This document shows, one piece after another, positions 21,920 through 31,045 of a stretch of 64,000 nucleotides of DNA. The position numbers were made by a program, and so were the translations under genes. Within the stretch, counting starts at the first letter, position 1. The number at the start of each line of letters is the position of its first letter. The DNA lies in contig OZ251222.1 in NCBI GenBank assembly GCA_965240325.2, positions 2,604,001 to 2,668,000 of the forward strand, written 5' to 3'. The notes beneath the pieces are model-generated. The model ran no database searches, was not told where the DNA came from, and was given only the letters and a program-made list of their open reading frames with translations. The DNA is from Rebecca billardiae RCC1528. Taxonomy: Eukaryota; Haptophyta.

Positions 21920-22209
21920 AACAGTCTCACAGCCACGGACTGCCCAGCGCTTTGCCCGCGGGCCTTTGCCTGCACGGCCTCGCGCGCATGCGCCTTCGAT
22001 TGCGCTCCTCCTTCGCCGCCGCCGCCGCCTCCGCCTCGAGGTCGGCGGGCGAGACGAGCATCCACCGAGCGCGCCCGCGTCGGCGCCGCTCGCCATGAGT
22101 GCGCGCACGCGCTTGCTGAACTCGGCGAGCACCTCGACGATCGGACCTGCAATCTCCTCGCGCGAGAGCACGGCGGCGTCGGCGTCCTCAGCGGCGCGCC
22201 GGGCGGCGG
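21920..22209 (-). CDS. short uncertain frame downstream of the EsV-1-7 gene
   Basis: On the minus strand a frame reads through about 22209-21908 and yields a helical stretch (LSREEIAGPIVEVLAEFSKR) followed by a long Arg run and a basic tail that overlaps the end of the hairpin repeat. The helical part looks protein-like and could be a 3' exon of the upstream gene, used by alternative splicing after the TAG at about 22225. I found no firm splice pair. Treat as a candidate only. Confidence 0.25.
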
Positions 22210-23889
22210 TCAGTTGACCCGCCTAGCCATCACCACAGGCCGTACAGGATGCGGTTGTGGCGTCGATGCAACGCAGGGCGTGACCACCGGCGGCAGCTGC
22301 GACCGCGACCGCGGCTGCGCTGCGGCTGCTGCGGCGTCTAAGGTCGTGGCTGTGCTGCTGGTGCGCTTCCGTTGTCGCTTGGCGGCGTTCGACGCGTTGG
22401 TGCTCGTTTGTTGCTCCAGCCCACGCTTGTGCCGAATGTGCGCACCACTCCCAAGGCGCTTCATGGCAGCCAGCTTGTGCGCGACGCACCGGCTGGCGCG
22501 CGCGTCGCCCGGCATGCCAAACAAAGGCCGCTTGGTGCAGCCAGCGTGATTACACTTGGGGTGCTTCACGTCGACCATGCCAGCCAGCTTGTGCACAGCG
22601 CACCGGCTGCCGCGCGCGTCGCCCGGCATGCCAAACGTAGGCCACTTGGTGCAGCCAGCATAATCGCACATTGCGTGCTTCTGATTCTTCAAGTCGACCA
22701 TGCCGGTCAGCTTGTGCGCAGCGCACAGGCTGGCGCGTGCGTCGCCCGGCATGCCAAACGAAGGCACCTTGGTGCAGCCAGCGTGCGCACACTTGGAGCT
22801 CTTCACGTCGACCATGCCAGCCAGCTTGTGCGCAGCGCACAGGCTGGGGCGTGCGTCGCCCGGCATGCCAAACGAAGGCTGCTTGGTGCAGCCAGCGTGC
22901 TCACACTTGGAGCTCTTCACGTCGACCATGCCAGCCAGCTTGTGCGCAGCGCACAGGCTGGGGCGTGCGTCGCCCGGCATGCCAAACGAAGGCCGCTTGG
23001 TGCAGCCAGCGTGCGCACACTTGGAGCTCTTCACGTCGACCATGCCAGCCAGCTTGTGCGCAGCGCACAGGCTGGGGCGTGCGTCGCCCGGCATGCCAAA
23101 CGAAGGCTGCTTGGTGCAGCCAGCATGTTCGCACATTGCGTGCTTCTGATTCTTCAAGTCGACCATGCCGGTCAGCTTGTGCGCAGCGCACAGGCTGGCG
23201 CGTGCGTCGCCCGGCATGCCAAACGAAGGCCGCTTGGTGCAGCCAGCGTGATTACACTTGGAGCTCTTCACGTCGACCATGCCAGCCAGCTTGTGCACAG
23301 CGCACCAGCTGCCGCGCGCGTCGCCCGGCATGCCAAACGTAGGCCACTTGGTGCAGCCAGCATGTTCGCACATTGCGTGCTTCTGATTCTTCAAGTCGAC
23401 CATGCCGGTCAGCTTGTGCGCAGCGCACAGGCTGGCGCGTGCGTCGCCCGGCATGCCAAACGAAGGCTGCTTGGTGCAGCCAGCGTGATTACACTTGGAG
23501 CTCTTCACGTCGACCATGCCAGCCAGCTTGTGCGCAGCGCACAGGCTGGGGCGTGCGTCGCCCGGCATGCCAAACGAAGGCACCTTGGTGCAGCCAGTGT
23601 GCACACACTTGGGGTGCACCACATCGACCATGCCGGCCAGCTTGTGCGCAGCGCACCGGCTGGCGCGCGCGTCGCCCGGCATGCCAAACGAAGGCCGCTT
23701 GGTGCAGTGGTCGTAAGCACACTGCTTCTGCTTATTCTTCCCGTCAACCATGCCAGCCAGCTTGTGCGCAGCGCACCGGCTGGCACGCGCGTCGCCCCGC
23801 TTGCCGAGCGAACGCTCCTCGCCACGCAGATTGGGCTGCAGCCGCGTTCCAGATATTCCACTTTTTTTCTCTGCCCGCCACTCCAGCAT
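22210..23889 (-). CDS. EsV-1-7 repeat protein (11 complete repeats)
   Basis: A 559-residue frame consists of tandem 38-residue units with the spacing C-x4-C-x16-C-x2-H-x12, exactly the EsV-1-7 motif first named from an Ectocarpus virus protein and known from brown-algal developmental regulators such as IMMEDIATE UPRIGHT. Each unit reads roughly C-x-H-A-G-C-T-K-x-P-S-F-G-M-P-G-D-A-R, then C-A-A-H-K-L-A-G-M-V-D. Three units carry a 3-residue longer linker (KNQKHAM). A twelfth, N-terminal unit keeps only the C-x2-H half. The C-terminus is basic (HKRGLEQQ..KRQRKR), which suggests a nuclear location and nucleic-acid binding. The Cys/His pattern should bind metal. Repeats are nearly identical at DNA level, so expansion or homogenisation is recent. 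The start at 23889 is the only ATG before the repeats; the degenerate first unit leaves open an upstream exon. Confidence 0.88.
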   Translation of the reverse strand: MLEWRAEKKSGISGTRLQPNLRGEERSLGKRGDARASRCAAHKLAGMVDGKNKQKQCAYDHCTKRPSFGMPGDARASRCAAHKLAGMVDVVHPKCVHTGCTKVPSFGMPGDARPSLCAAHKLAGMVDVKSSKCNHAGCTKQPSFGMPGDARASLCAAHKLTGMVDLKNQKHAMCEHAGCTKWPTFGMPGDARGSWCAVHKLAGMVDVKSSKCNHAGCTKRPSFGMPGDARASLCAAHKLTGMVDLKNQKHAMCEHAGCTKQPSFGMPGDARPSLCAAHKLAGMVDVKSSKCAHAGCTKRPSFGMPGDARPSLCAAHKLAGMVDVKSSKCEHAGCTKQPSFGMPGDARPSLCAAHKLAGMVDVKSSKCAHAGCTKVPSFGMPGDARASLCAAHKLTGMVDLKNQKHAMCDYAGCTKWPTFGMPGDARGSRCAVHKLAGMVDVKHPKCNHAGCTKRPLFGMPGDARASRCVAHKLAAMKRLGSGAHIRHKRGLEQQTSTNASNAAKRQRKRTSSTATTLDAAAAAAQPRSRSQLPPVVTPCVASTPQPHPVRPVVMARRVN

Positions 23890-24292
23890 GGCGTCGCACG
23901 ACCACCCTTGTCGGCAGAGGCACCTCGGAGCCCCTGCGCCTCTCGACCGCTTCTGGTGAGCTGCGCTGCGCGTATGGTCAGCGCGAGTCGGTCGGGGCCG
24001 TGGGGCGAGGTTCGCCCACTGTTGTACAGACGCGCGCCATGCCGCCTCGCGCTTGCGCGGGCGCGGGCGGCCGCATCATGCCTGCAAGGCTGGCTGAGTG
24101 GCTCTGGAGGCGGCGCACGCGTGCGCGCTGGCCTGAGGCGCGGCGAAAGCGGCGGCGAGCAAGGTTCGCGGCGTGGGAGGGCCACGCGCGCCGCCTCCGC
24201 GGATACTTCCACGACCGCAGGAGCTCGCGCCGTGCGCGCCCCACTCGCCTTTCAGGGCGGGCCGCGGGCGCCCAGGTCGAGGTAGGGAAGAG
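23890..24292. other. spacer upstream of the EsV-1-7 gene
   Basis: G/C-rich and open in several frames, but without a recognisable motif. In an alternative frame near 23850 the minus strand reads CSPICVARS just before the first repeat, which may be the frameshifted remnant of the missing first half of repeat one. Confidence 0.35.
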
Positions 24293-24808
24293 TTAGTCTC
24301 TGGAGCGAGGCCACGCAGGCCGCGCAGCAAGCGAGCGCAGGCCGCGCAGCAGAGCTTCCCACGCGAGAAGGTAGTACTGGAACCCCCACGTCTTCATCAG
24401 CTGCGGGTGCACGGGGCCCGCACGATCACTGGGTCGCCGACCACGCAGTGCCGACGGATCTGGCGGGGGAATCGGAGTGTCCTCTTCCGGATGGTCGGTT
24501 GTGCTAGGGCCTGACGCACCCGGGCCCGCGAGGCGGTCACCAGTTCCGGCCGCCTCGTCCACCGCCGTCTGCGCACAGCCCGCGCTGCGACGCGCCCGCC
24601 CTTCGTTCAGCGACGGCTTTCGCAGCTCGCGCTGACGCGCTCGCCTCGGGCCCGGATCGGCCGACCAAATTCGCCAACCAAGCGCGTAGTACATGGGTTC
24701 AAACCAGTTTCCAGGTTCTCTCTTCGGAGAGCGTGCGATAAAGGATGGCGCGGCAACCTGCCACCGTGTAGTGAATTGTAATGCTCCGCGGCGGAGCAGC
24801 GCCGTCAT
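24293..24808 (-). CDS. hypothetical protein, uncertain
   Basis: A frame of about 171 residues from ATG at 24808. The first 15 residues lie in a dispersed repeat, which argues against this start. The interior has a varied composition (NWFEPMYYALGWRIW) and an aromatic C-terminal helix (TWGFQYYLLAWEALLRGLRS) that looks like real coding sequence, perhaps a terminal exon. No family is recognised. Confidence 0.3.
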   Translation of the reverse strand: MTALLRRGALQFTTRWQVAAPSFIARSPKREPGNWFEPMYYALGWRIWSADPGPRRARQRELRKPSLNEGRARRSAGCAQTAVDEAAGTGDRLAGPGASGPSTTDHPEEDTPIPPPDPSALRGRRPSDRAGPVHPQLMKTWGFQYYLLAWEALLRGLRSLAARPAWPRSRD

Positions 24809-24822
24809 CAATAACAGTTCGA

Positions 24823-25320
24823 TAACTCAGTTGGATGATGATGGCGATCATCTCGATTCTCGGTGATGTGTCATATGGCCGGCGGCACTGCCCGGCCCCG
24901 GCCCCCCGCGCTGCCGACGCTTTTGCTATACGCACGTCTGCTAGCTACTGACAGTAGTACTACACTCTAGCTGCTACTGCCTACTCTCTCTCTAGCTCTC
25001 TCTCTCTCTAGCCAGACTGCTATGTACAGTCTGAGTCTAGAGCCGAGAGCATCAGTGCGACAGTAACTCAGTTGGATGATGATGCCGATCATCTCGATTC
25101 TCGGTGATGTGTCATATGGCCGGCGGCGCACTGCCCGGCCCCGGCCCCCCGCGCTGCCGACGCTTTTGCTATACGCACGTCTGCTAGCTGCTGACAGTAG
25201 TACTACACTCTAGCTGCTACTCTCCTAAGTAGTCTCCGGGCTCTCTCTCTGTCGTCTCTCTCTCCGTCTAGCCAGACTGCTACAGTCTGAGTCTAGAGCC
25301 GAGAGCATCAGTGCGACAGT
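24823..25320. repeat. tandem duplication, two units of about 241 and 256 bp
   Basis: Unit 1 is 24823-25063 and unit 2 is 25064-25320. Both begin TAACTCAGTTGGATGATGAT and end GAGAGCATCAGTGCGACAG. They differ mainly in a CT-rich microsatellite core (about 24980-25015 against 25215-25265), which accounts for the length difference. There is no open frame. Confidence 0.85.
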
Positions 25321-25520
25321 CGCCTTCATCGGTGGAGTTCAGTCACTCCACCGAGGGCCATCTTCATGCATGCAGATGACTGGGAGGTACCCTCCGAGCC
25401 GCCTCCCCCCCCCCTGGACGACTGCATCATGGCATCGTCAGCATCAGCAGCACCCGCCGCTACGGGCGTCACCGACCAGCACAGCCACGGGCTGCCCGGC
25501 GCCTTACAGGCGTAATAGGC

Positions 25521-27161
25521 TCATAGTGCGCGCCGCCTACCGCGAGGCCGCCTGTCCGCGAGCGCATCGACGAGCGCCGCGCACACCGCCGACGTGAGGA
25601 ACGGGCTGAAGCCGTAGTGCGTGCAGTCGCACGGCTTGTCGTCCGCGCCCGCCTCGTGCAGCTCGCGCTCAGCCGGCTCGAGCAGCTCGAGCAGCGCGGT
25701 GTGATTTGCCTCGGCATCCGCCGCCTGGACGGCGCACGCCGGCGCGGCGCCCGCGGCAAGGCAGGCCCTCCGCCTCGCTCGCCGGCTCCGCCTCGCTCGC
25801 CGGCGCAGCTCCGCTGGGTACAGGTGGCGCTCGCGGAACGCCTCGAACGCGCGCGACTCGACACCCGCCTTGCACGCCCACGGCGCCTGGTACGCATTTC
25901 GGCAGCCGCGGTGCACGGAGGCGAAGCCGCCCTCGGCCGTGGGCGCGTGCGTGTCGGCAAAGACGACGCGCGACGTGAGGGTGCGCACGGCGCCGCGCAG
26001 CCAGCGCGACATCTGCGCGCCGCTCACGCGGTGCCGCAGCTCGGGCGCGAGCTCGGGGCAGCGGCAGCGGCGCGGCCCCAGCGCGCTCCCATCGCGCAGC
26101 AGCGCGGCGCCCGCCACATAGTCGCCAAACACGGGGAAGTGCTGCGCGAGCGGCGAGCGCACGACCGCGCGCCCACCCGTGCGCCGCGCCCACGCGTCGA
26201 GCACCGGCAGCAGCCTCGTCACGTCGTGCTTGTACGCCGGCGGCACGAGGTCGAGCCGCGCCGCGGCGTCGCGCAGCAGCGCGACCAGCGCCTCGGCGGG
26301 CGCGCCGCGCCGCGCCTGCCTCAGCACCTCGGCCGCGCTGGGCTCATCTCGCCAGAGGTCCCCTGTGTAGTGCACGGCCGCGGGCTCGACGACGAGCACC
26401 GAGCAGTTGTGCGCGCGGCTGCCGAGCAGCTCCTCGTACTGCTGCAGCACCGTCCTGCCCCCGGCGCCCGTCTGGTTCGGCTGGCCGTCCAGGGTGGTGC
26501 GCTCCAGCCGCGCCGGCTGCGCCGGCTGGCTCAGCCGCTTCTTGATGGTGATGCGCTCCAGCCGTGGAAGCGGCACCGGCGGCTTGGCCAGCGCCGCGCC
26601 GTTGGCCGCGCGGAAGCGAGCGCGGACAACGAGGAGCATTCCGTGGAGGTTCTGGGTCACGCTGTCGCCCATCAAGCACAGCCCGGGTGCGCTGTGTGCC
26701 ACGCGGGCCGGCTTGACGCCGAGAAGATGCCGTCGCCGCCGCCGCCGCCGCCGCGCGACGGCCGCCTTCTCAACCTCTCTGAACAGATCCGCACACGGCC
26801 GCCCGTCGGCCGCGCCGCCCGGCCTGCGCGCGAGGAAGGATGGCGCGCGTTCGAAGGGGTAGCCGGTCCCGTCGAGTGGCGGCGGATCGCGCACTTGCAC
26901 CATGTGGGACGCGTCGATGTGGGACTGCCAGCCGTCGGCGTCGGCGGGCGCGCCGCCGCCGCGCGCCGCCAGCAGGCAGTCGAGCGCGCTCAGATTCAGG
27001 CCGGGCTGGACGAGCCGCGCGGCGAGCGCGTCCGAGGGCGCGCATCGGCCGAGCGTGAAGGGCGGCTCGAGCGGCGGGCGCACGTGGCCCGTGCAGCACC
27101 CGTGGAGCAGCGCAAGCCCGACGACCGAGGAGGAGGCGCGCGCGTGTTGGCCGGCCGCCAT
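25521..27161 (-). CDS. PC-esterase/SGNH-type protein, probably secretory-pathway acyl transferase or esterase
   Basis: 546 aa from the ATG at 27161; the longer frame needs a GTG start. The N-terminus is a short hydrophobic signal or anchor (SSVVGLALLHGCCTG). The GDS block GLCLMGDSVTQNLHGML (about residues 162-178) and, near the C-terminus, CDCTHYGFSP supply the Ser and the Asp-x-x-His pair of the SGNH/PC-esterase fold used by plant TBL/ESK1 wall-polysaccharide acetyltransferases and CAS1-type sialate acetyltransferases. Between them lie a Lys/Arg-rich insertion and an HxP-like region (LAQHFPVFGD). A likely role is O-acylation or deacylation of surface glycans; the substrate cannot be read. 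No intron is required. The assignment rests on the two motif blocks and overall length. Confidence 0.7.
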   Translation of the reverse strand: MAAGQHARASSSVVGLALLHGCCTGHVRPPLEPPFTLGRCAPSDALAARLVQPGLNLSALDCLLAARGGGAPADADGWQSHIDASHMVQVRDPPPLDGTGYPFERAPSFLARRPGGAADGRPCADLFREVEKAAVARRRRRRRRHLLGVKPARVAHSAPGLCLMGDSVTQNLHGMLLVVRARFRAANGAALAKPPVPLPRLERITIKKRLSQPAQPARLERTTLDGQPNQTGAGGRTVLQQYEELLGSRAHNCSVLVVEPAAVHYTGDLWRDEPSAAEVLRQARRGAPAEALVALLRDAAARLDLVPPAYKHDVTRLLPVLDAWARRTGGRAVVRSPLAQHFPVFGDYVAGAALLRDGSALGPRRCRCPELAPELRHRVSGAQMSRWLRGAVRTLTSRVVFADTHAPTAEGGFASVHRGCRNAYQAPWACKAGVESRAFEAFRERHLYPAELRRRARRSRRARRRACLAAGAAPACAVQAADAEANHTALLELLEPAERELHEAGADDKPCDCTHYGFSPFLTSAVCAALVDALADRRPRGRRRAL

Positions 27162-27303
27162 CGTTGAATGCCGTTGGCATTTGACAAGCACCGAGCGATT
27201 GAGGGTTCGTCATTCGTCAACGGCCAGCAGACGGGGCACCCTCGTTATATATTAACGACGTGGTATGCAACGGGCAGGCGTCAGAGCTCGTCGTCATATA
27301 TAT
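27162..27303. other. short AT-rich spacer upstream of the PC-esterase gene
   Basis: Contains TATATATTAACG and CATATATATATG runs next to the start of the tandem duplication; there is no gene. Confidence 0.4.
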
Positions 27304-28172
27304 GTGGCGTTATAGGGAACCTATAACTGAGTGTCTATGAGCGACGCCAAGAATCCGGCTCGCACGGCATTCCTGCGTTGTCCTGTGCGCACCGCCGCGC
27401 GCAGGAGTCCTGGTGCGCTGCCAATCTGGCCCACAGCGGCGCACCTGCAGGACTCGGTTGGTTACCGCTCACATCGGATCGATCAGGCTTCGCTCTCGGG
27501 GGCGCCATGGGGCTGCTCACGACGAAGGCGCCGAGCTGGGCAAGGGAATCGCCTGCATCGGGCACTGCCGGGTGCACGCTCCGCTGCAGGAGGTGCACCG
27601 CAGTCGCCGCAGCCCCTCTGCTCGGTAAGGTCGCTGGCTGTCTGTGTGGCCCGGCTCCCCGCCTGATCGTTCGGCGGCGCGACGTCATCATCTGTCTTCG
27701 CCGCGTCGCCCCTCATGCAATGGTCTCTTGCTCTCGCCGCTGTCGCGTCAACCCGCACGCTTCATCGTTTGAGATACGCGCTCGCCTCGCGCCCGTGCGT
27801 CGCGCGGGTGCGGCGCACTCTGACGCGTGTCTGCTCGCCGCGCGTCGCGATCGATCGTGCGCGCGCGGCCGCGCAGTCCTCGTCTCTTCTATTTCTAAAC
27901 GGGATTCATCAACGACTACTTGGACGCCCGCTCCAACTTATAAACGGGACTCGCGGGCGCCCTCTCGACCTCGGGCAGCAGCTCAACCGCCACGCCGCTG
28001 CCAGCGCCCGCTGTCGTTCGGTGCTCAAATCCCAACATAGCTAACCTGATCGTTCCATGATTGATCATTGTGGTCTGTCTACTCCACGACGCCGCGCGCC
28101 GCGACCATCCAGCTCCAGAGTCCATTCGTACCCGACGCCTTGTACGAGCCGGGCATGGCGGAGTGGCTAGAC
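27304..28172. repeat. tandem duplication, unit A (869 bp) with cassette A
   Basis: The 5' block 27304-27771 (468 bp) and 3' block 27948-28172 (225 bp) recur, as far as I can compare by eye without difference, in unit B. Between them 27772-27947 (176 bp) is unrelated to the equivalent part of unit B. Short frames of 111-118 codons exist in the 5' block on both strands and are the same in both units; none resembles a known protein. Near its start is the palindrome GTTATAGGGAACCTATAAC. Confidence 0.85.
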
Positions 28173-28956
28173 GTGGCGTTATAGGGAACCTATAACTGAG
28201 TGTCTATGAGCGACGCCAAGAATCCGGCTCGCACGGCATTCCTGCGTTGTCCTGTGCGCACCGCCGCGCGCAGGAGTCCTGGTGCGCTGCCAATCTGGCC
28301 CACAGCGGCGCACCTGCAGGACTCGGTTGGTTACCGCTCACATCGGATCGATCAGGCTTCGCTCTCGGGGGCGCCATGGGGCTGCTCACGACGAAGGCGC
28401 CGAGCTGGGCAAGGGAATCGCCTGCATCGGGCACTGCCGGGTGCACGCTCCGCTGCAGGAGGTGCACCGCAGTCGCCGCAGCCCCTCTGCTCGGTAAGGT
28501 CGCTGGCTGTCTGTGTGGCCCGGCTCCCCGCCTGATCGTTCGGCGGCGCGACGTCATCATCTGTCTTCGCCGCGTCGCCCCTCATGCAATGGTCTCTTGC
28601 TCTCGCCGCTGTCGCGTCAACCCGCACGCTTCATCGTTTGCCCGCCCGCCCACCCTCGGCCTCTGGCGGATATGGAAGCACTGCAGTGTCAGCGAGCCAT
28701 CAGCCTTAATCGACCTTGCTCAGTGACTGACGACTCGCGGGCGCCCTCTCGACCTCGGGCAGCAGCTCAACCGCCACGCCGCTGCCAGCGCCCGCTGTCG
28801 TTCGGTGCTCAAATCCCAACATAGCTAACCTGATCGTTCCATGATTGATCATTGTGGTCTGTCTACTCCACGACGCCGCGCGCCGCGACCATCCAGCTCC
28901 AGAGTCCATTCGTACCCGACGCCTTGTACGAGCCGGGCATGGCGGAGTGGCTAGAC
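28173..28956. repeat. tandem duplication, unit B (784 bp) with cassette B
   Basis: The 5' block 28173-28640 equals 27304-27771 and the 3' block 28732-28956 equals 27948-28172. The central 28641-28731 (91 bp) differs completely from cassette A. The unit follows unit A with no spacer. Confidence 0.85.
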
Positions 28957-29142
28957 ATTATTATATTATAAAGGGGGAAAAAACCCTGTAGTAGCAGACT
29001 ACAGTTTATTTGTTTTAAGAACCCATGACCTGACAGACGCAAGAGCACGCCAGTACTCCCACTCGGCCACCGAGCGGTCCGAGACCGCGGCGTATTCTAG
29101 ACTGCAAAGTGTAAGTGTAAGTACCCTTGACGGTGCAGCACA
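28957..29142. other. AT-rich spacer with a tRNA-like promoter word
   Basis: 28957-29020 is A/T-rich with G and A runs. On the minus strand near 29070 GGTGGCCGAGTGG resembles a tRNA A box, and 46 nt downstream GGGTTC resembles the start of a B box, but no acceptor or T stem can be formed. At most it is a decayed tRNA-derived repeat. Confidence 0.25.
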
Positions 29143-31045
29143 CTATGATACAGCAGCCTCAGCCTGATTGATTGGCGGCAGTCCGCGAGTCAACGCTGCC
29201 GCCGCTGCGCACCACTCCGTGCAGTGCGGCTTGTGCATCTTCCACGCGCTCCGCAGGTGATCGCGGCAGCAGAAGACCGCCACGAGGCACCGCTCGCGCT
29301 TCTTCACGCCACGGCCCGACTTGGCGCACACCATGCAGCACGCAGCGGCCACCTCGCGATCTCCGGCATAGGCGCCGAACACCTTGCTCAGATCCACCAT
29401 GGAGCCGTCAAGCTCGTGCCCGTGGTGCAGCAGCCGCACTCCCTCCGCCACGTCGCGCTGCACGGCCACGCCTGCAAGCAGCAGGAGCCCCAATGACGCA
29501 TGAGCGTTTGGCTGGCCGCCGTCGACGGCCAACCGGTACCACCGCGCCGCCTCGGCCACATCCTGCGGCACGCCCTCGCCTTGTTCGTAAAGCCAGCCCA
29601 GGTTGTGCTGCGCACCTGCATTGCCCTGCTCGGCCGCCAGCCGGTACCAGCGCACCGCCTCGGCCCAGTCCTGCTGCACGCCCTTGCCATCATAGTAGCA
29701 CACGCCCAGGTTTTGCTGCGCACCTTCATCGCCCTGCTCGGCCGCCAGCCGGTACAAGCGCACCGCCTCGGCCCAGTCCTGCTGCACGCCCTTGCCATCA
29801 TAGTAGCACACGCCCAGGTTTTGCTGCGCACCTTCATCGCCCTGCTCGGCCGCCAGCCGGTACAAGCGCACCGCCTCGGCCATATTGTTCTATAACCGTT
29901 CGGTTATAGGGGTATAACTGGGCCAGCCCGCCGCCATGATCGGCTGCTCCTCAATGCTGCTAACCGCTGCTGACCTGCTAGGGCGGCTGACCGGACCGTG
30001 CCTGGGCGGGCAGCAAGCTCCGGGCGTCGGGTGCGCGCCCAGCGAAGCGGTATGATTCCTGGGCGGGCTATATACGGGCAGCCGGACCCGCCTGTACCGA
30101 ACCGGTAGATTCTACCTCTGAGCGCCGCCGATGACTGCCCCCGATGCGGGCCGCGGCAGGCCTGATGCTCTTCGGCAGCCGAGGCGGGGCGGGGCCTGGG
30201 CTGATAGCCCCAGCTGCTCAGCAGCACTTCGGTCCACCGACCGTATCCCGCTCGGTGGCGACTCCTCGGCTAAGGGCGGGCGCAACCCTCGTCGGCTGCG
30301 AGCGGGCCGTCGGCTTATTCCTCCTCGGGTGCGGGCGGTGGCGTCGCTACTGATTTCGCATCATGATCTGCATTTCGGCTGCGCTCTCGCTGGGGCGCCG
30401 AATCGGCGGCACGCCCTGACCTTGTTCGTAAAGCTCGCCCAGGTGGTTCTGCGCAGCTGAAGTGCCCTGCTCGGCCGCAAGCCGGAACCACCGCACCGCC
30501 TCGGCCACATCCTGCGGTACGCCCTCGCCTCGTTCGTAAAGCCAGCCCAGGTGGTGCTGCGCACCTGCATTGCCCTGCTCGGCCGCCAGCCGGTACCAGC
30601 GCACCGCCTCGGCCCAGTCCTGCGGCACGCCCTCGCCTCGTTCGTAAAGCCAGCCCAGGTTGTGCTGCGCACCTGCATTGCCCTGCTCGGCCGCAAGCCG
30701 GAACCAGCGCATCGCCTCGGCCCAGTCCTGCGGCACGCCATCGCCTCGTGCGTAGCAACCGCCCAGGTTGCTCTGCGCAGCTGCATCGCCCTGCTCGGCC
30801 GCCAGCCGGTACCAGCGCGCAGCCTCTGCCCAATTCTGCGTGGCCGCGTGGATCTCGCCCAACCGTTGCTGCGCTTGCACAAAACCAAGATTCGCAGCGA
30901 GGACGTAGAGGCGAACCGCCTCGCCGACGTCCCGCGCGACGCCATCGCCCGATTCGGTGCGCCTCGCCAACAGGAAAGTCGCACGTGCGTCGCCCCGCCC
31001 CGCCGCGCGCCGGAGCATGCGGACCCCGGCATCGTCGCCCGCCAT
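29143..31045 (-). CDS. Sel1-repeat protein with C-terminal MYND zinc finger, split by a 523-bp intron or insertion
   Basis: Exons 31045-30413 and 29889-29143 give 459 aa. The ATG at 31045 starts a solenoid of about eleven Sel1-like (SLR) units of 36 residues, most reading A-E-A-V-R-W-Y-R-L-A-A-E-Q-G-N-A-G-A-Q, then L-G-x-L-Y-E-x-G-E-G-V-P-Q-D. The C-terminal Cys/His cluster (CCMVCAKSGRG, then CLVAVFCCRDHLRSAWK, MHKPHC) fits a MYND finger. SLR solenoids act as protein-binding scaffolds and MYND fingers bind proline-rich peptides, so an adaptor role is likely. The two halves lie in different frames and the joint replaces the usual VPQDV by NN at the splice. Donor GGC|GTGCCG and acceptor TTATAG|AAC restore phase, but the acceptor lies inside a perfect palindrome, so a transposon insertion that broke the gene is the alternative. 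Confidence 0.7.
29890..30412 (-). other. intron or inserted element inside the Sel1-MYND gene
   Basis: 523 bp with no similarity to the Sel1 repeats that flank it. Its end at 29890 is the palindrome CTATAACCGTTCGGTTATAG (29890-29909). The other end joins the repeat at GGCGTGCCG. In a complete Sel1 unit seven bases would lie between the flanks; these are missing, so no clean target duplication is seen. Frames inside are short and stop-rich. Confidence 0.5.

Noticed and set aside
22540-23740. CRISPR-like regular repeats
   Set aside because: The 114- and 123-bp units are coding, without distinct spacers, in a eukaryotic context.
22372-24285. Plus-strand 637-codon repetitive frame across the EsV-1-7 array
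   Set aside because: It is the antisense image of the array; only the minus strand gives the Cys/His spacing of a known domain.
28147-28231. 85-nt tRNA (Ser/Leu size) with a 7-bp acceptor stem
   Set aside because: There is no T-loop sequence and no anticodon arm of normal form; kept only as a junction-specific fold.
29010-29100. tRNA gene on the minus strand
   Set aside because: A-box-like and partial B-box-like words have tRNA spacing, but no acceptor or T stem forms.
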